64,000 nucleotides of DNA from an uncultured Faecalibacterium sp. (lineage in GTDB: Bacteria > Bacillota > Clostridia > Oscillospirales > Ruminococcaceae): NCBI GenBank assembly GCA_934513205.1, contig CAKSWU010000001.1, forward strand, positions 1 to 64,000, read 5' to 3'. The notes beneath the pieces were generated by a model, which had not been told where the DNA came from, made no database searches, and saw only the letters and a program-made list of their open reading frames with translations. The number at the start of each line of letters is the position of its first letter. Position 1 is the first letter of the stretch. Of the stretch, positions 17,461-25,661 are shown piece by piece. A program made the translations under genes and the position numbers.

Positions 17461-17762
17461 CTGTGCTGTTCCCTGAACTGTGCGAATGCGCTTGCGGCAT
17501 CCACGGTATCACCGTTCTGAATCTCCTTGATGCCTACCTGCAAGGCGGCGTGAAGCTGATCATCGGTCATGGTGTCGGCGTTCAGTGCAGCCGGGGCTTT
17601 CGGCAGGGACAGCGAAAACGGAATGCCACCGGTCAGAGTGATTTGACGCAGGTACATATCAATGGCAGTTGCCATCGGGATACCCAGCTGCTTCAGCACA
17701 TCTTCGGCCTGTTGCTTGACAGTAGGGTTGACGCGGAGATTAAGCGTCATCGTTTTTTCCAT
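17457..17762 (-). CDS. RelB/DinJ-family antitoxin
   Basis: Binds and neutralises the adjacent toxin and represses the pair's promoter through an N-terminal ribbon-helix-helix. 101 residues: TMTLNLRVNPTVKQQAEDVL, then the LGIPMATAIDMYLRQI helix pair and the GGIPFSL turn that is nearly invariant in RelB/DinJ. Start at 17762 after GAGGTG; an upstream ATG in frame at 17849 lacks a site. First gene of the antitoxin-toxin-recombinase unit. Confidence 0.9.
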   Translation of the reverse strand: MEKTMTLNLRVNPTVKQQAEDVLKQLGIPMATAIDMYLRQITLTGGIPFSLSLPKAPAALNADTMTDDQLHAALQVGIKEIQNGDTVDAASAFAQFREQHR

Positions 17763-17888
17763 GGTTATCACCTCAAAATCATTGTAACGCATTTTGCGTT
17801 GCAAGTCAACAAATGCTGTGATGAAGTCCAAAATCTCCATGTTGTACAATTTTCAATGCATTATTTTAGACATTTCCGATATTAAAAA

Positions 17889-18209
17889 TTATGTTGGAAA
17901 AATTCGCCTAGCATTCTCTTTAAACAAAAAATTCACTTGTCTGTTTTCTTCATATGATAAAAGTACACTATCAATCGGAAGTGAAAAGGCCCCTTGAAGG
18001 ATGGATATAGTCTGGTCACGGATGATTTGTGCTATACTCATTGATGAATATGGGTATATAATAACTATATCAATATCATTGGGATGGCATTTCAACCGTG
18101 CAGATCCAAATAGGTGAATTTCCATATTATACTTGACATATAAACTTAATAAATCCGAATATTCACTCAGTTTTTGTCGGATTTCCTGTATCCAAAAATC
18201 TTTTTCCAT
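17889..18209 (-). CDS. Minimal nucleotidyltransferase (MNT-like)
   Basis: 106 residues with the pol-beta nucleotidyltransferase signature: G35-S36 in LFGSARL and D45-I-D47 in NDIDIVII, preceded by an amphipathic helix. The third catalytic acid is not clear in the C-terminal half. Such proteins transfer nucleotides to proteins or RNA; several act as antitoxins or effectors in defence systems. AT-rich. Start overlaps the end of the preceding gene by 47 bases, so it is coupled to the 131-residue protein. Last gene of the cassette that begins at 21592. Confidence 0.7.
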   Translation of the reverse strand: MEKDFWIQEIRQKLSEYSDLLSLYVKYNMEIHLFGSARLKCHPNDIDIVIIYPYSSMSIAQIIRDQTISILQGAFSLPIDSVLLSYEENRQVNFLFKENARRIFPT

Positions 18210-18558
18210 AAAGCCCCAATGCCACCATAAATTCGTTTATCGAGAATACCCCAACATTGCTCTCTTTGGCAAGCTCTTTAGCCATATCAGTATAGTTGTC
18301 CCAGTTACTTATAACAACAATACAATTGACATTCGGATAGATGGAAAGAATCTCTTGAACATCATCTGCTGTTAGTATATAAACGTCTGCAATATATGCA
18401 AACAAGTCGGGAAGAAAACCGATTCGTTTAATTTCCATAAGAGCATAATAAAAATCCCTGTACAATAGTTCGGCTTTTTTTACATTACGATTCTTTTGAA
18501 CTCTTGAAATCGTAAAGGATACACCATCATCCAGCAAATGTCTCGATTGCAGTGACAT
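18163..18558 (-). CDS. Unknown cassette protein, alpha/beta
   Basis: I do not recognise a family. 131 residues: an N-terminal basic part with SRVQKNRNVKKAELLYRDFYYALME, a middle IADVYILTADDVQEIL, then an alternating beta-alpha stretch CIVVISNWDNYTDMAKELA and VGVFSINEFMVALGL, which looks like the core of a small Rossmann- or restriction-like fold. No HEPN RxxxxH motif. It lies 12 bases after the phosphoesterase gene and overlaps the nucleotidyltransferase, so the three are likely translated as a unit. AT-rich like its neighbours. Confidence 0.6.
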   Translation of the reverse strand: MSLQSRHLLDDGVSFTISRVQKNRNVKKAELLYRDFYYALMEIKRIGFLPDLFAYIADVYILTADDVQEILSIYPNVNCIVVISNWDNYTDMAKELAKESNVGVFSINEFMVALGLYGKRFLDTGNPTKTE

Positions 18559-18570
18559 AGTACGTTCACC

Positions 18571-19884
18571 TCATTTTAAGATATTCCATATTTCTTGCGG
18601 AAATCTAGGTGCATCCATCATAAACGCCCCAGTTTCCGAATGGTTTATTTGCAACCCTTGTACATGTTGTTTGTATTTTTCTAATATTTCTTTTTCTGCA
18701 TCCAATAATATTTCTTGATTTTCTGTAAGTAGCATTATGACTTTTTGACTGTTTGGAATAATAGTTTTTCTCAGCTCGTTTTCCCACATTGTATGATATT
18801 CACTGTATATATCTTTCCGATTGACTTCAGTTGGACCATACGTGGTGAAAATGGATTCATTTTCCCTTAAGAGACATGATATTTCAGTTCTTAATGATTT
18901 TCTCCGTTCATCTTTATCATCACGCACGTCTTTTTCATGTAGAGAAAAAAGATAATTTGATTCGTGCATTGGGGAATAACCCACTAATGGATACTCAGCC
19001 CATCCACGGGGTGAAAACCACGCATGCATTGAAATGCGACCGTTCCCGGTTTCTGTATCCAATTCTCCAAGTAAGACACAGGTTCTGGCACCATCTTCAA
19101 GCATTAAATTTCCGCATTGAAATTCATAAAAATAATCTCTTTGCACGCGAAGTAATTGATTGTGCTCATGACCGGAAAGCCATAAGCGAACTTTGAACTC
19201 TCGCAATATTTCTGCGATTTGATTTTGTTCGTCACGGTCCAAATAATCAAACGAATAATGTGTTAAAATGACTGTCGGTTTACTCTTGTCGCACTTTTCA
19301 AGTGCATGATATAGATAATCTGTTCCAACAACCAGATTCGATTCTTGATCTTCCATATATACTAATGTGGAATCCAATTCAAGAATGTTGAAGTCCTTAC
19401 ATATTATTAATGTATGAGGTCCAAATGATTGAACATCATTTTCAAGGACTTCCTTTTGTGCATTATGGATTTTTTCAATACATTTGCGGTACGAATCCGT
19501 TCCGTGCATTATAGAAACAAGATGTTCTTCTTGAAATACGCCAACATTAGGAACATATTTACCTGCTTTGTTTGAACACCATTCTTCTTCTATTGCAGCT
19601 TTTCGGGCCACATTTTCTCTTTCGACATCATGATTACCTGGTGTTATAAAAAGATTGCCTAAGGGCACCGACACTGATTCACACAAGCTCTGTAGATATT
19701 CTAAGGTATCCTCACTAAATCTTCCCACTGGAGCATATCTCAAATCTCCTGAGCAAAATACATAATCAAATTTACATCCGAGACTCTTTAAGTAGATCGG
19801 AAGATTTTTACGTATTCTTGTGCTTTCCACACCTGTTTTGTTAAGGTGCAGATCTGAAACATGTAACCATCTAACTATTGGCAT
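18571..19884 (-). CDS. Calcineurin-like metallophosphoesterase with C-terminal helical domain
   Basis: 437 residues. The phosphoesterase core carries every metal motif: D11-x-H13, G46-D47, G83-N-H-D86, H209 and G238-H239-x-H241, so it should be an active di-metal hydrolase of phosphodiesters or nucleotides. From about 335 an all-helical domain follows with TYGPTEVNR, a Trp at HTMWENEL, IIPNSQKVIMLL and a terminal APRFPQEIW; I cannot name it with certainty. No signal peptide. Starts 16 bases after the nuclease gene's coiled-coil tail and precedes the unknown protein by 12. Likely the effector or nucleotide-signal hydrolase of the cassette. Confidence 0.82.
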   Translation of the reverse strand: MPIVRWLHVSDLHLNKTGVESTRIRKNLPIYLKSLGCKFDYVFCSGDLRYAPVGRFSEDTLEYLQSLCESVSVPLGNLFITPGNHDVERENVARKAAIEEEWCSNKAGKYVPNVGVFQEEHLVSIMHGTDSYRKCIEKIHNAQKEVLENDVQSFGPHTLIICKDFNILELDSTLVYMEDQESNLVVGTDYLYHALEKCDKSKPTVILTHYSFDYLDRDEQNQIAEILREFKVRLWLSGHEHNQLLRVQRDYFYEFQCGNLMLEDGARTCVLLGELDTETGNGRISMHAWFSPRGWAEYPLVGYSPMHESNYLFSLHEKDVRDDKDERRKSLRTEISCLLRENESIFTTYGPTEVNRKDIYSEYHTMWENELRKTIIPNSQKVIMLLTENQEILLDAEKEILEKYKQHVQGLQINHSETGAFMMDAPRFPQEIWNILK

Positions 19885-19900
19885 CGTTCTTGCTCCATTG

Positions 19901-20464
19901 TCATAAAAGATTAAGATTTTTCAGAAGTTCTTCTTTCACTCCGCCTTTTTCAGCTTTATCCAAAATTTGCTCCTGCAAATCTTTGAGTTTCTCTTGTGCT
20001 TCTGCATCGCATTCTGCAATATCATGTTCCAATTGTTTCTTCAACTGTTCAATGTGCTGTTCAACAGTAGCAATCGTTGCATCTATCTTCGCATCACGTT
20101 CTTTTCTAAAAAAGGTAAATGGCTGTTTTTTCTTCAAAAGATCAGAAATCTGCTGTTGAGCTTGACTTATCGCAATCCGTGTCTTACTTTCAAGCTCTTT
20201 TCACTGGTTTAAAATTCCAAGATTTATCTTTTTGCATTCATCGTTATATTCACTAATTATGGATTTCAAAAGTCTTTTCTCTTGTTGTTCTTTGAGTTGC
20301 CTTTCCTTTTCTCTCTTCTCTATTTCCTGTTTTTCTCTAAGAATGCGTTCGTTTTCTTGTTTTTGTCGCTCTTCGTTTCTTTTCTGTTCGTATATTCTAT
20401 TTGCGGCTTCTTGCTTTTTCTTTTCGTATCTAGTTTTTGCATTTGGCTGTTCAAGTATCGCCGT
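19901..20464 (-). pseudogene. In-frame coiled-coil tail of the Mrr-like gene, beyond a TAG and split by a TGA
   Basis: The reading frame of the upstream nuclease gene continues here without any shift: 87 sense codons, a TGA (20201-20203), then about 100 more to a natural stop. The product would be strongly charged and helical (repeats such as YEKKKQEAANRIYEQKRNEE and later IATVEQHIEQLKKQLEHD). Absence of other stops over roughly 190 codons, and coil-like composition, indicate the tail of a 563-residue protein interrupted by two nonsense codons. A TTG at 20137 could restart the last 78 residues. Confidence 0.65.
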
Positions 20465-21592
20465 CTATTTCTCAATCATATCTTTAACATCTGAATTGTC
20501 TTGTAAGAAAGGAAAACTATTTTTGCAAAAGTGTAAATTGGCTGAAATTATATTTTGATGATGCAGCATCCTACGGTAGGCACTTTGATATTCGGAAACC
20601 TGGGCCGTTAAGTCGCCTTGAAAATCAACCATAAAGCGATTTGAATCTAACAGCGCAATCAGTGCGTCTCTATCTTCAATTATCGCATATTCATCATCAA
20701 AAATAGCATCCATTACTTTTTGAATGCACTCGAACGATTGATTTGACTGATTTATCAGGTACAAAACTTCCCAATAGGTTAAATTAAGCGACTTTGAATC
20801 AGTAGATGAGATTGACTGACTGGTTCGTAACTTGCTATCTATTAACTCACATTTTTTCCTTAGGGATAGCCGCAAACTTTCCCCTGTGATTGAAAATGTG
20901 CTAGAAAGATGCTTCAAATATAGCAACTTTCCAGGCAAGCTGGAGACAGCAGGTTCATTTTTAGGGGATTCATTCACTTCATCGCAAAAAGTCTGCATTG
21001 AACGAATAATAGGATACCATGTATCCTCGTTCAATTTTGAAAGCACTAGCCACTGGGAAGCTTTTTCATATTGATAACGATTGGTGGAATTTCTTAATTG
21101 AGGAAGAAGCAAACAATTTTCGTCAGCATTGTCAAATAATTGCAGTCTGCTATTCATCTCGTTTTCAATCCGACTTTCATTGCTTTTTTGCTGACGTTTA
21201 TAATTTTCGTAGCTCTCCGTTGATGTGTTCATCGAATTATAGTCACGATCTGTACCTTCTGGTGTATAATCTGCAACATTCCAAAACTTTACCCGAAGTT
21301 TCTTCGCCTCTGTCTGTGCCTGTTTCGTTAATTCCGAATTGCTCATAATAACAGCAACATCGCAATCATAGTAGGACGCACCTGTATACGCTTCCTGCAC
21401 AGCCTTATTAGGAATTTGCCCCTGATAGAGCTTACACTGGATGCCAAACCGAATGCCATTTTGTTCCGCAATAATATCGACACCGTGGTCACCAGAGCCA
21501 GAGGTCACCTCTGCCTTGGCAAAGCCCTTTTTCAGAAGACAATCCGCACAATAACGCTCAAAGTCCCAACCGCTCATCGAAGAAAAATCCAT
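20465..21592 (-). CDS. Mrr-like restriction endonuclease, N-terminal part of interrupted gene
   Basis: 375 residues to a TAG. The N-terminus is an Mrr_cat nuclease: E12 in DFERYCADCL, D39 in GDHGVDIIA and Q52-x-K54 in IQCKLYQG, the PD-(D/E)xK variant with Gln. Members cut foreign or modified DNA. After about residue 115 comes an unassigned, mostly helical region. AGGAGG precedes the ATG. The frame stays open past the TAG for another ~190 codons (see next entry), so the native protein probably ended in a long coiled coil. First gene of the four-gene AT-rich cassette. Confidence 0.82.
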   Translation of the reverse strand: MDFSSMSGWDFERYCADCLLKKGFAKAEVTSGSGDHGVDIIAEQNGIRFGIQCKLYQGQIPNKAVQEAYTGASYYDCDVAVIMSNSELTKQAQTEAKKLRVKFWNVADYTPEGTDRDYNSMNTSTESYENYKRQQKSNESRIENEMNSRLQLFDNADENCLLLPQLRNSTNRYQYEKASQWLVLSKLNEDTWYPIIRSMQTFCDEVNESPKNEPAVSSLPGKLLYLKHLSSTFSITGESLRLSLRKKCELIDSKLRTSQSISSTDSKSLNLTYWEVLYLINQSNQSFECIQKVMDAIFDDEYAIIEDRDALIALLDSNRFMVDFQGDLTAQVSEYQSAYRRMLHHQNIISANLHFCKNSFPFLQDNSDVKDMIEK

Positions 21593-21620
21593 GATTGACC
21601 TCCTGAATCATTAATATATT

Positions 21621-21665
21621 CCAAGGTGAGTATAGCACACTTACCCCTAGTACGCTATACCTTGG
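21621..21665 (-). promoter_or_regulatory. Imperfect inverted repeat at the cassette promoter
   Basis: CCAAGGT...TATAG (21621-21635) mirrors CTATA...CCTTGG (21655-21665) around a TATACT -10-like box read on minus at about 21629-21634. Suits an operator for the nuclease cassette; the -35 is weak. Confidence 0.4.
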
Positions 21666-21714
21666 CCGTATTCTTTTAGGTTTCCAAAGAGGTCACAGCG
21701 TTCTCGTGTTCCGG

Positions 21715-21745
21715 GAGGAATTGTGTCACGGTGACACAATTCCTC
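21715..21745. repeat. Perfect 31-bp palindrome
   Basis: GAGGAATTGTGTCAC, a single central G, and its exact reverse complement. It lies ten bases past the sigma-factor stop and has no T run in either direction, so it is not an ordinary terminator. A dimeric-protein binding site or a processing hairpin is more likely. Confidence 0.7.
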
Positions 21746-21754
21746 TCTGCCAAC

Positions 21755-22420
21755 TCAGATATACCACCACGGCAGTTCCAGCCACAGGTTATCCATGGCC
21801 TGTTCCTCGGTCTTTTGGGCACGGCTCTTTGTCAGGTGGAAGTATATCGCCGTGCCGATCAGGGGATGCTCCTCACCGTCCGTGAATCCATAGCGGTACA
21901 GCAGATAGGTCTGCTCTCGCTGGGTCAGCCGTTTCAGGCCATCGTACAGTTCCCGGCGCGATTCCTGTTCCTCCATAATGGTCTGCGGCTGCATGGCGTA
22001 GGGGTCGGCTATGGCTTCAATGCGCCGTAGTTGTTCCTCTCCCGGCAGAACATCGTCCAGCGAAACGCGCTGGTAGCAGATACCGTCCTTGTCCTCCGTT
22101 ACCATCTGCTGCTCAAAAGCGGCAAAGGCATCCCGCACCATGTCCATCATGGCGTTGCGGATGGCAGGAGCCGCGTAGGTCAGGAACTTCATGCCGCGCG
22201 CTGCATCGAACTTTGGCACGGCCTTCCACAAGCCCATATTCCCTGCCTGTTTCAAATCGTCCGTGTCAAGGTTCAGGCCGGACTGTGCCAGATTCATGCT
22301 GCGGAAAAGGTCATTTGCCACCTTGCCAATAAAGGACTTGTTGTTGTCGATCAGGCTGTCCAGCGCGGCAGCATCGCCTTTCTGTGCCAGCGCACAAAGC
22401 CGTTCATTCGTCTGCTTCAT
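21755..22420 (-). CDS. Sigma-70 family factor of the element
   Basis: 221 residues. Region 2 is clear (SLIDNNKSFIGKVANDLF, DLKQAGNMGLWKAVPKFD, TYAAPAIRNAMMDMVRDAF) with the promoter-melting aromatic residues; region 4 follows (LTQREQTYLLYRYGF) but ends in an unusual AIYFHLTKSRAQKTEEQAM helix. It would direct RNA polymerase to element promoters. Start at 22420, overlapping the end of the XRE gene by 17 bases; the frame upstream of that is shared with the XRE gene and not coding. Similar sigma factors occur in clostridial mobilizable elements. Confidence 0.85.
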   Translation of the reverse strand: MKQTNERLCALAQKGDAAALDSLIDNNKSFIGKVANDLFRSMNLAQSGLNLDTDDLKQAGNMGLWKAVPKFDAARGMKFLTYAAPAIRNAMMDMVRDAFAAFEQQMVTEDKDGICYQRVSLDDVLPGEEQLRRIEAIADPYAMQPQTIMEEQESRRELYDGLKRLTQREQTYLLYRYGFTDGEEHPLIGTAIYFHLTKSRAQKTEEQAMDNLWLELPWWYI

Positions 22421-23234
22421 GGGCGTTTTCCTGCTCTGCGGCAGACTGCAAGATTCCCAGCAGACCGCTCCGCAGCTGTTCCAGTGCTTCCGGCGTAGCT
22501 CCTTCCATGCCCGAAACGCTGTCCAACATTGCATCTGTCAACTGCTCTGCCGTGATCGTTGGGTGCTGCACATCCTGCCCCTTGGTCAGTTCATTGAACA
22601 TCTTCTCGGCCACTTTCTTGCTCATGGCTTCCTGCTCGGCGTAATGGCTCCCGATACCCTTTTTGATTTCCTTGATTGCCGCCATGAAGTACATTTCAAT
22701 GTCATCAAGGTCGCCTTGGTACACCGGCTTTCTCCGAAGGCTGATGTCCTTTGCGGCTTTGGCTGCTTCCGGGGTCTTGACCTTTGTGCGCAGCAGGGTG
22801 CTCAATGTCGTGAGCATGGCATTCTGTGCTGCGATGCCGGATGCAAAAGTATCATCAAAATACTGCGCTATGCGGTAAGTAAGCTCTGCAAAGCGGGCGT
22901 TTTCCAGCAGCAGGTTGACCACCTCTGCATTGACACGCCCTGTGTAGAGGTTCTTTGCAGCCTCTACGGACAAGCCCAGTTCGGCAATGTCGTAATTCTT
23001 GCGGTCGGGGATGTTGGTTTCTCCCAGCAGAAAATCCGTGGACACGTTGAACAGCCTTGCGATCTTCAGCACCTGCTCATGGGTCAGGGTTCCTTTCGCA
23101 CCACTGATAAAACGGCTGATAGTGCTTTTAGAGCAGCCGATTTCCTTGGCAAGCTCCGGTTGGCTGATGTTGTGCTCTTTCATCAAGTCCGCAAGACGGA
23201 TGTTGGATGGTGCGGGCAGATATTCCTGTGCCAT
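22404..23234 (-). CDS. XRE-family transcriptional regulator
   Basis: 276 residues. An N-terminal helix-turn-helix (about 12-66: IRLADLMKEHNISQPELA, CSKSTISRFISG) of the Cro/cI type is followed by about 200 helical residues without a recognised domain. It probably represses its own promoter and the divergent replication genes across the 250-bp gap. GGAGGG precedes the ATG. First gene of a two-gene unit with the sigma factor. Confidence 0.85.
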   Translation of the reverse strand: MAQEYLPAPSNIRLADLMKEHNISQPELAKEIGCSKSTISRFISGAKGTLTHEQVLKIARLFNVSTDFLLGETNIPDRKNYDIAELGLSVEAAKNLYTGRVNAEVVNLLLENARFAELTYRIAQYFDDTFASGIAAQNAMLTTLSTLLRTKVKTPEAAKAAKDISLRRKPVYQGDLDDIEMYFMAAIKEIKKGIGSHYAEQEAMSKKVAEKMFNELTKGQDVQHPTITAEQLTDAMLDSVSGMEGATPEALEQLRSGLLGILQSAAEQENAHEADE

Positions 23235-23488
23235 GTGGTCGGCCCTCCTTTTTGAGCTTTTTCCTCATTATAATACGCTCTGCCGTTTTGTTCAATATAC
23301 GGTTTCCTCTCCGCCCTTGCTGTTGCAACCCTGCAACCAGTAAGGGCTTTTTTCTTTTTCCGTTGCAGTTCTGCCGCTTTTTCGCCTTTCCTGCAAAATT
23401 TTCCGTATATTCAGGCACAAGGCAAAAAACACCAGAGTTCCCACTTTGGGGTCTCTGGTGCAACGCACGAAACAAAGGAGGAATGCCC

Positions 23489-24091
23489 TTGAGCCTGTAT
23501 CAAACTGTCAAGTCCGCCATCACCGTTCGGCAGGTGGGAGAGATGTACGGCATGGAGCCCGACCGCCATGGCATGGTGTGCTGTCCGTTCCATTCCGACA
23601 GCGACCCCAGCATGAAGCTGAACGACACCTATTATTATTGCTTTGGCTGTGGGGCCAACGGAGATGCCATCGACCTCACCGCCAAGCTGTTCAACCTGAA
23701 CCCACGGCAAGCCGCCGAGAAGCTGATACACGACTTCGGGCTTGACCCGGACAAACCGCCCGCCAATGCCATCGCACTACTGCCGCCCAAGCGTGGCCTG
23801 ACGGACGAGCAGTGGGCAGACATCGCCTACTGCCTGCGGGTGCTGACCGATTATCTCGACCTGCTGCACGACTGGCAGGAGCGCTACAAGCCCGCCAGCC
23901 CGGAAGAACCGCTGGACGAGCGGTTCGTGGAAGCCCTCCACATGACCGAGACCATCGAGCACCTGACGGACTGCGTTGCATTTGGGACGCCCCAGCAGAA
24001 GGCCGCTGCCGCCGCACAGCTGCTGTCCGGGTCGTACCTGCTGATGCTGGAGGAGCGCACCGACCGCCTTGCTCTGGCAAAGTGCGCCTGA
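23489..24091 (+). CDS. CHC2 zinc-finger primase-like protein
   Basis: About 200 residues. The N-terminal third is a DnaG-type zinc finger: CCPFHSD...YYCFGCGANGD (C-x2-H and C-x2-C). The catalytic TOPRIM domain is missing, so it is a DNA-binding subunit or initiator rather than a full primase. The remainder is helical. Start is best taken as TTG at 23489: AAAGGAGG ends seven bases before it, while the ATG at 23483 touches the Shine-Dalgarno. Followed by the helicase gene with which it should work in element replication. Confidence 0.8.
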   Translation: MSLYQTVKSAITVRQVGEMYGMEPDRHGMVCCPFHSDSDPSMKLNDTYYYCFGCGANGDAIDLTAKLFNLNPRQAAEKLIHDFGLDPDKPPANAIALLPPKRGLTDEQWADIAYCLRVLTDYLDLLHDWQERYKPASPEEPLDERFVEALHMTETIEHLTDCVAFGTPQQKAAAAAQLLSGSYLLMLEERTDRLALAKCA

Positions 24092-24103
24092 CGATTCATT
24101 CAC

Positions 24104-24141
24104 CCGAAGTGGTGGGTCTCACCGTGAGACCCGCCACTTCA
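24104..24141 (+). other. Hairpin between primase-like and helicase genes
   Basis: GAAGTGG-TGGGTCTCA and TGAGACCC-GCCACTTC pair around CCG. Followed by ACTTTTCT rather than a full T run, so it may be a weak terminator or an mRNA processing/stability stem between the two genes. Confidence 0.5.
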
Positions 24142-24164
24142 CTTTTCTAAAGGAGAATTACCCT

Positions 24165-25481
24165 ATGAAGAAAAACATTTCCCGCAACCCCTTATGGCCG
24201 GACTGGTACAACGGCAAGAAGATCGATGAAGTCCAGTTTGGCCGCGCCTTTCTGGAACAGTGGCCGCTGAAATGCGTCAACGGTACGCTGTACACGCTGG
24301 ACGGTCCGGTGGAGGACGAAAGCGAGATCAAGCAGCGCATCTTGGAGAACATCGAGGAATATGTCACCTCCGGCCTGTCCAAAAAGGTCACCAACATTCT
24401 GGAGACCATCAAGCTGCTGGCCTTTTCCGACCCGTTTCCCATCGAGCAGGACTGCATCCACCTCCAGAACGGCGTGTACCATCTGCCGGACGGCTCTTTT
24501 CAGGAGAGCCGCCTGTTCTGCCAGAACCGCCTGCCTGTGAAGTACGACCCAAAAGCACCCAGCCCTGATCGCTGGCTGACCTTTCTGCACGAGCTGCTGG
24601 ACGATGCCGACATCCCCACCTTACAGGAATATCTGGGCTACTGCCTGATCCCCAGCACCAAGGGGCAGAAGATGATGCTCATTGTCGGCAAGGGCGGCGA
24701 GGGCAAGTCCCGCATCGGGCTGGTGCTGAAACGGCTCATGGGAGATGCCGCCAGCAACGGCAGCGTCCAGAAAGTGGAGAACAACCGTTTTGCCCGCGCC
24801 GATCTGGAACGCCGCCTGCTGATGATCGACGATGACATGGATATGAACGCCCTGCCCAAAACGAATTATATCAAGACCATCGTGACCGCCGAGGCCAAGC
24901 TGGACTTGGAACGCAAGGGTGTCCAGAGCTACCAGCGGGACATCTACGCCCGGTTCCTCTGCTTTGGCAACGGTGCGCTGACCTCGCTGTATGACCATTC
25001 GGACGGCTTCTTTCGCCGTCAGCTCATCCTGACCACCAAGGACAAGCCCACCGACCGCATGGATGACCCTTTCCTTGTGGAGAAGATGTGCGCCGAGTTG
25101 GAAGGCATCCTGCTGTGGTGTCTGGAAGGGCTGCACCGGTTGGTGCAGAACAACTTCCGCTTCACAGTCAGCGAACGAGCCGCCGCCAACGTGGACACCA
25201 TCAAGCGCAGCAGCAACAATGTCATCGACTTTATGGAGTCCGAGGGCTACTTCCGCTTCAAGGCAGACTACTCCATCAGTTCCAAGAAGCTCTACGACAT
25301 TTATAAGCAGTGGTGCGAGGACAACGCCTGTCACAGCGTATCTGCCATCCGTTTCAGCGCAGAGCTGCGCCAGAACGACCGCCGCTACAACCTTGAAGCC
25401 ACCAACAACATCTACCTGCCCGGCGGCCGCAGGGTGCGGGGCTTCGTGGGCATCGAGCCGCTTGTCCACCCCTGTCCGTAA
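24165..25481 (+). CDS. D5/phage-type DNA helicase (VirE-like primase-helicase C-terminal domain)
   Basis: Superfamily 3-like replicative helicase. 438 residues: N-terminal D5-type region (KIDEVQFGRAFLEQ...), Walker A GKGGEGKS (about 180), Walker B LLMIDDDMDM, then the arginine/sensor region FFRRQLILTT. The C-terminal ~100 residues look like a winged helix (KLYDIYKQWCED). AAAGGAG precedes the ATG at 24165. With the CHC2 protein and GTAC repeats just downstream it forms a probable replication module for the excised circle. Confidence 0.88.
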   Translation: MKKNISRNPLWPDWYNGKKIDEVQFGRAFLEQWPLKCVNGTLYTLDGPVEDESEIKQRILENIEEYVTSGLSKKVTNILETIKLLAFSDPFPIEQDCIHLQNGVYHLPDGSFQESRLFCQNRLPVKYDPKAPSPDRWLTFLHELLDDADIPTLQEYLGYCLIPSTKGQKMMLIVGKGGEGKSRIGLVLKRLMGDAASNGSVQKVENNRFARADLERRLLMIDDDMDMNALPKTNYIKTIVTAEAKLDLERKGVQSYQRDIYARFLCFGNGALTSLYDHSDGFFRRQLILTTKDKPTDRMDDPFLVEKMCAELEGILLWCLEGLHRLVQNNFRFTVSERAAANVDTIKRSSNNVIDFMESEGYFRFKADYSISSKKLYDIYKQWCEDNACHSVSAIRFSAELRQNDRRYNLEATNNIYLPGGRRVRGFVGIEPLVHPCP

Positions 25482-25518
25482 AAAGTGCATTTTTTCACGG
25501 AAGAAGTTCGTGCAACCT

Positions 25519-25657
25519 GTACGGTTTGTACTTGTACGCACCCGTACGGCGAATTGAAGAAAATTAAGACGTGGTATCGTTTATATTTCGGATTTCCGTA
25601 CACCGTACGAACCGTACAAGTTATTTGAAGTCCGTACGCAATTTTTTAAGTGTGTAC
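25519..25657 (+). repeat. GTAC-rich iteron-like tract
   Basis: Nine GTAC tetramers in 139 bp, most as CCGTAC or TGTACGG, immediately after the helicase gene and beside AT-rich sequence (25556-25590). This is the pattern of initiator-binding repeats at a replication origin. Confidence 0.55.
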
Positions 25658-25661
25658 GGAG

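Noticed and set aside
17889..18558. Classic HEPN-MNT toxin-antitoxin pair
   Set aside because: The protein beside the nucleotidyltransferase has no RxxxxH HEPN motif and is not the usual four-helix form.
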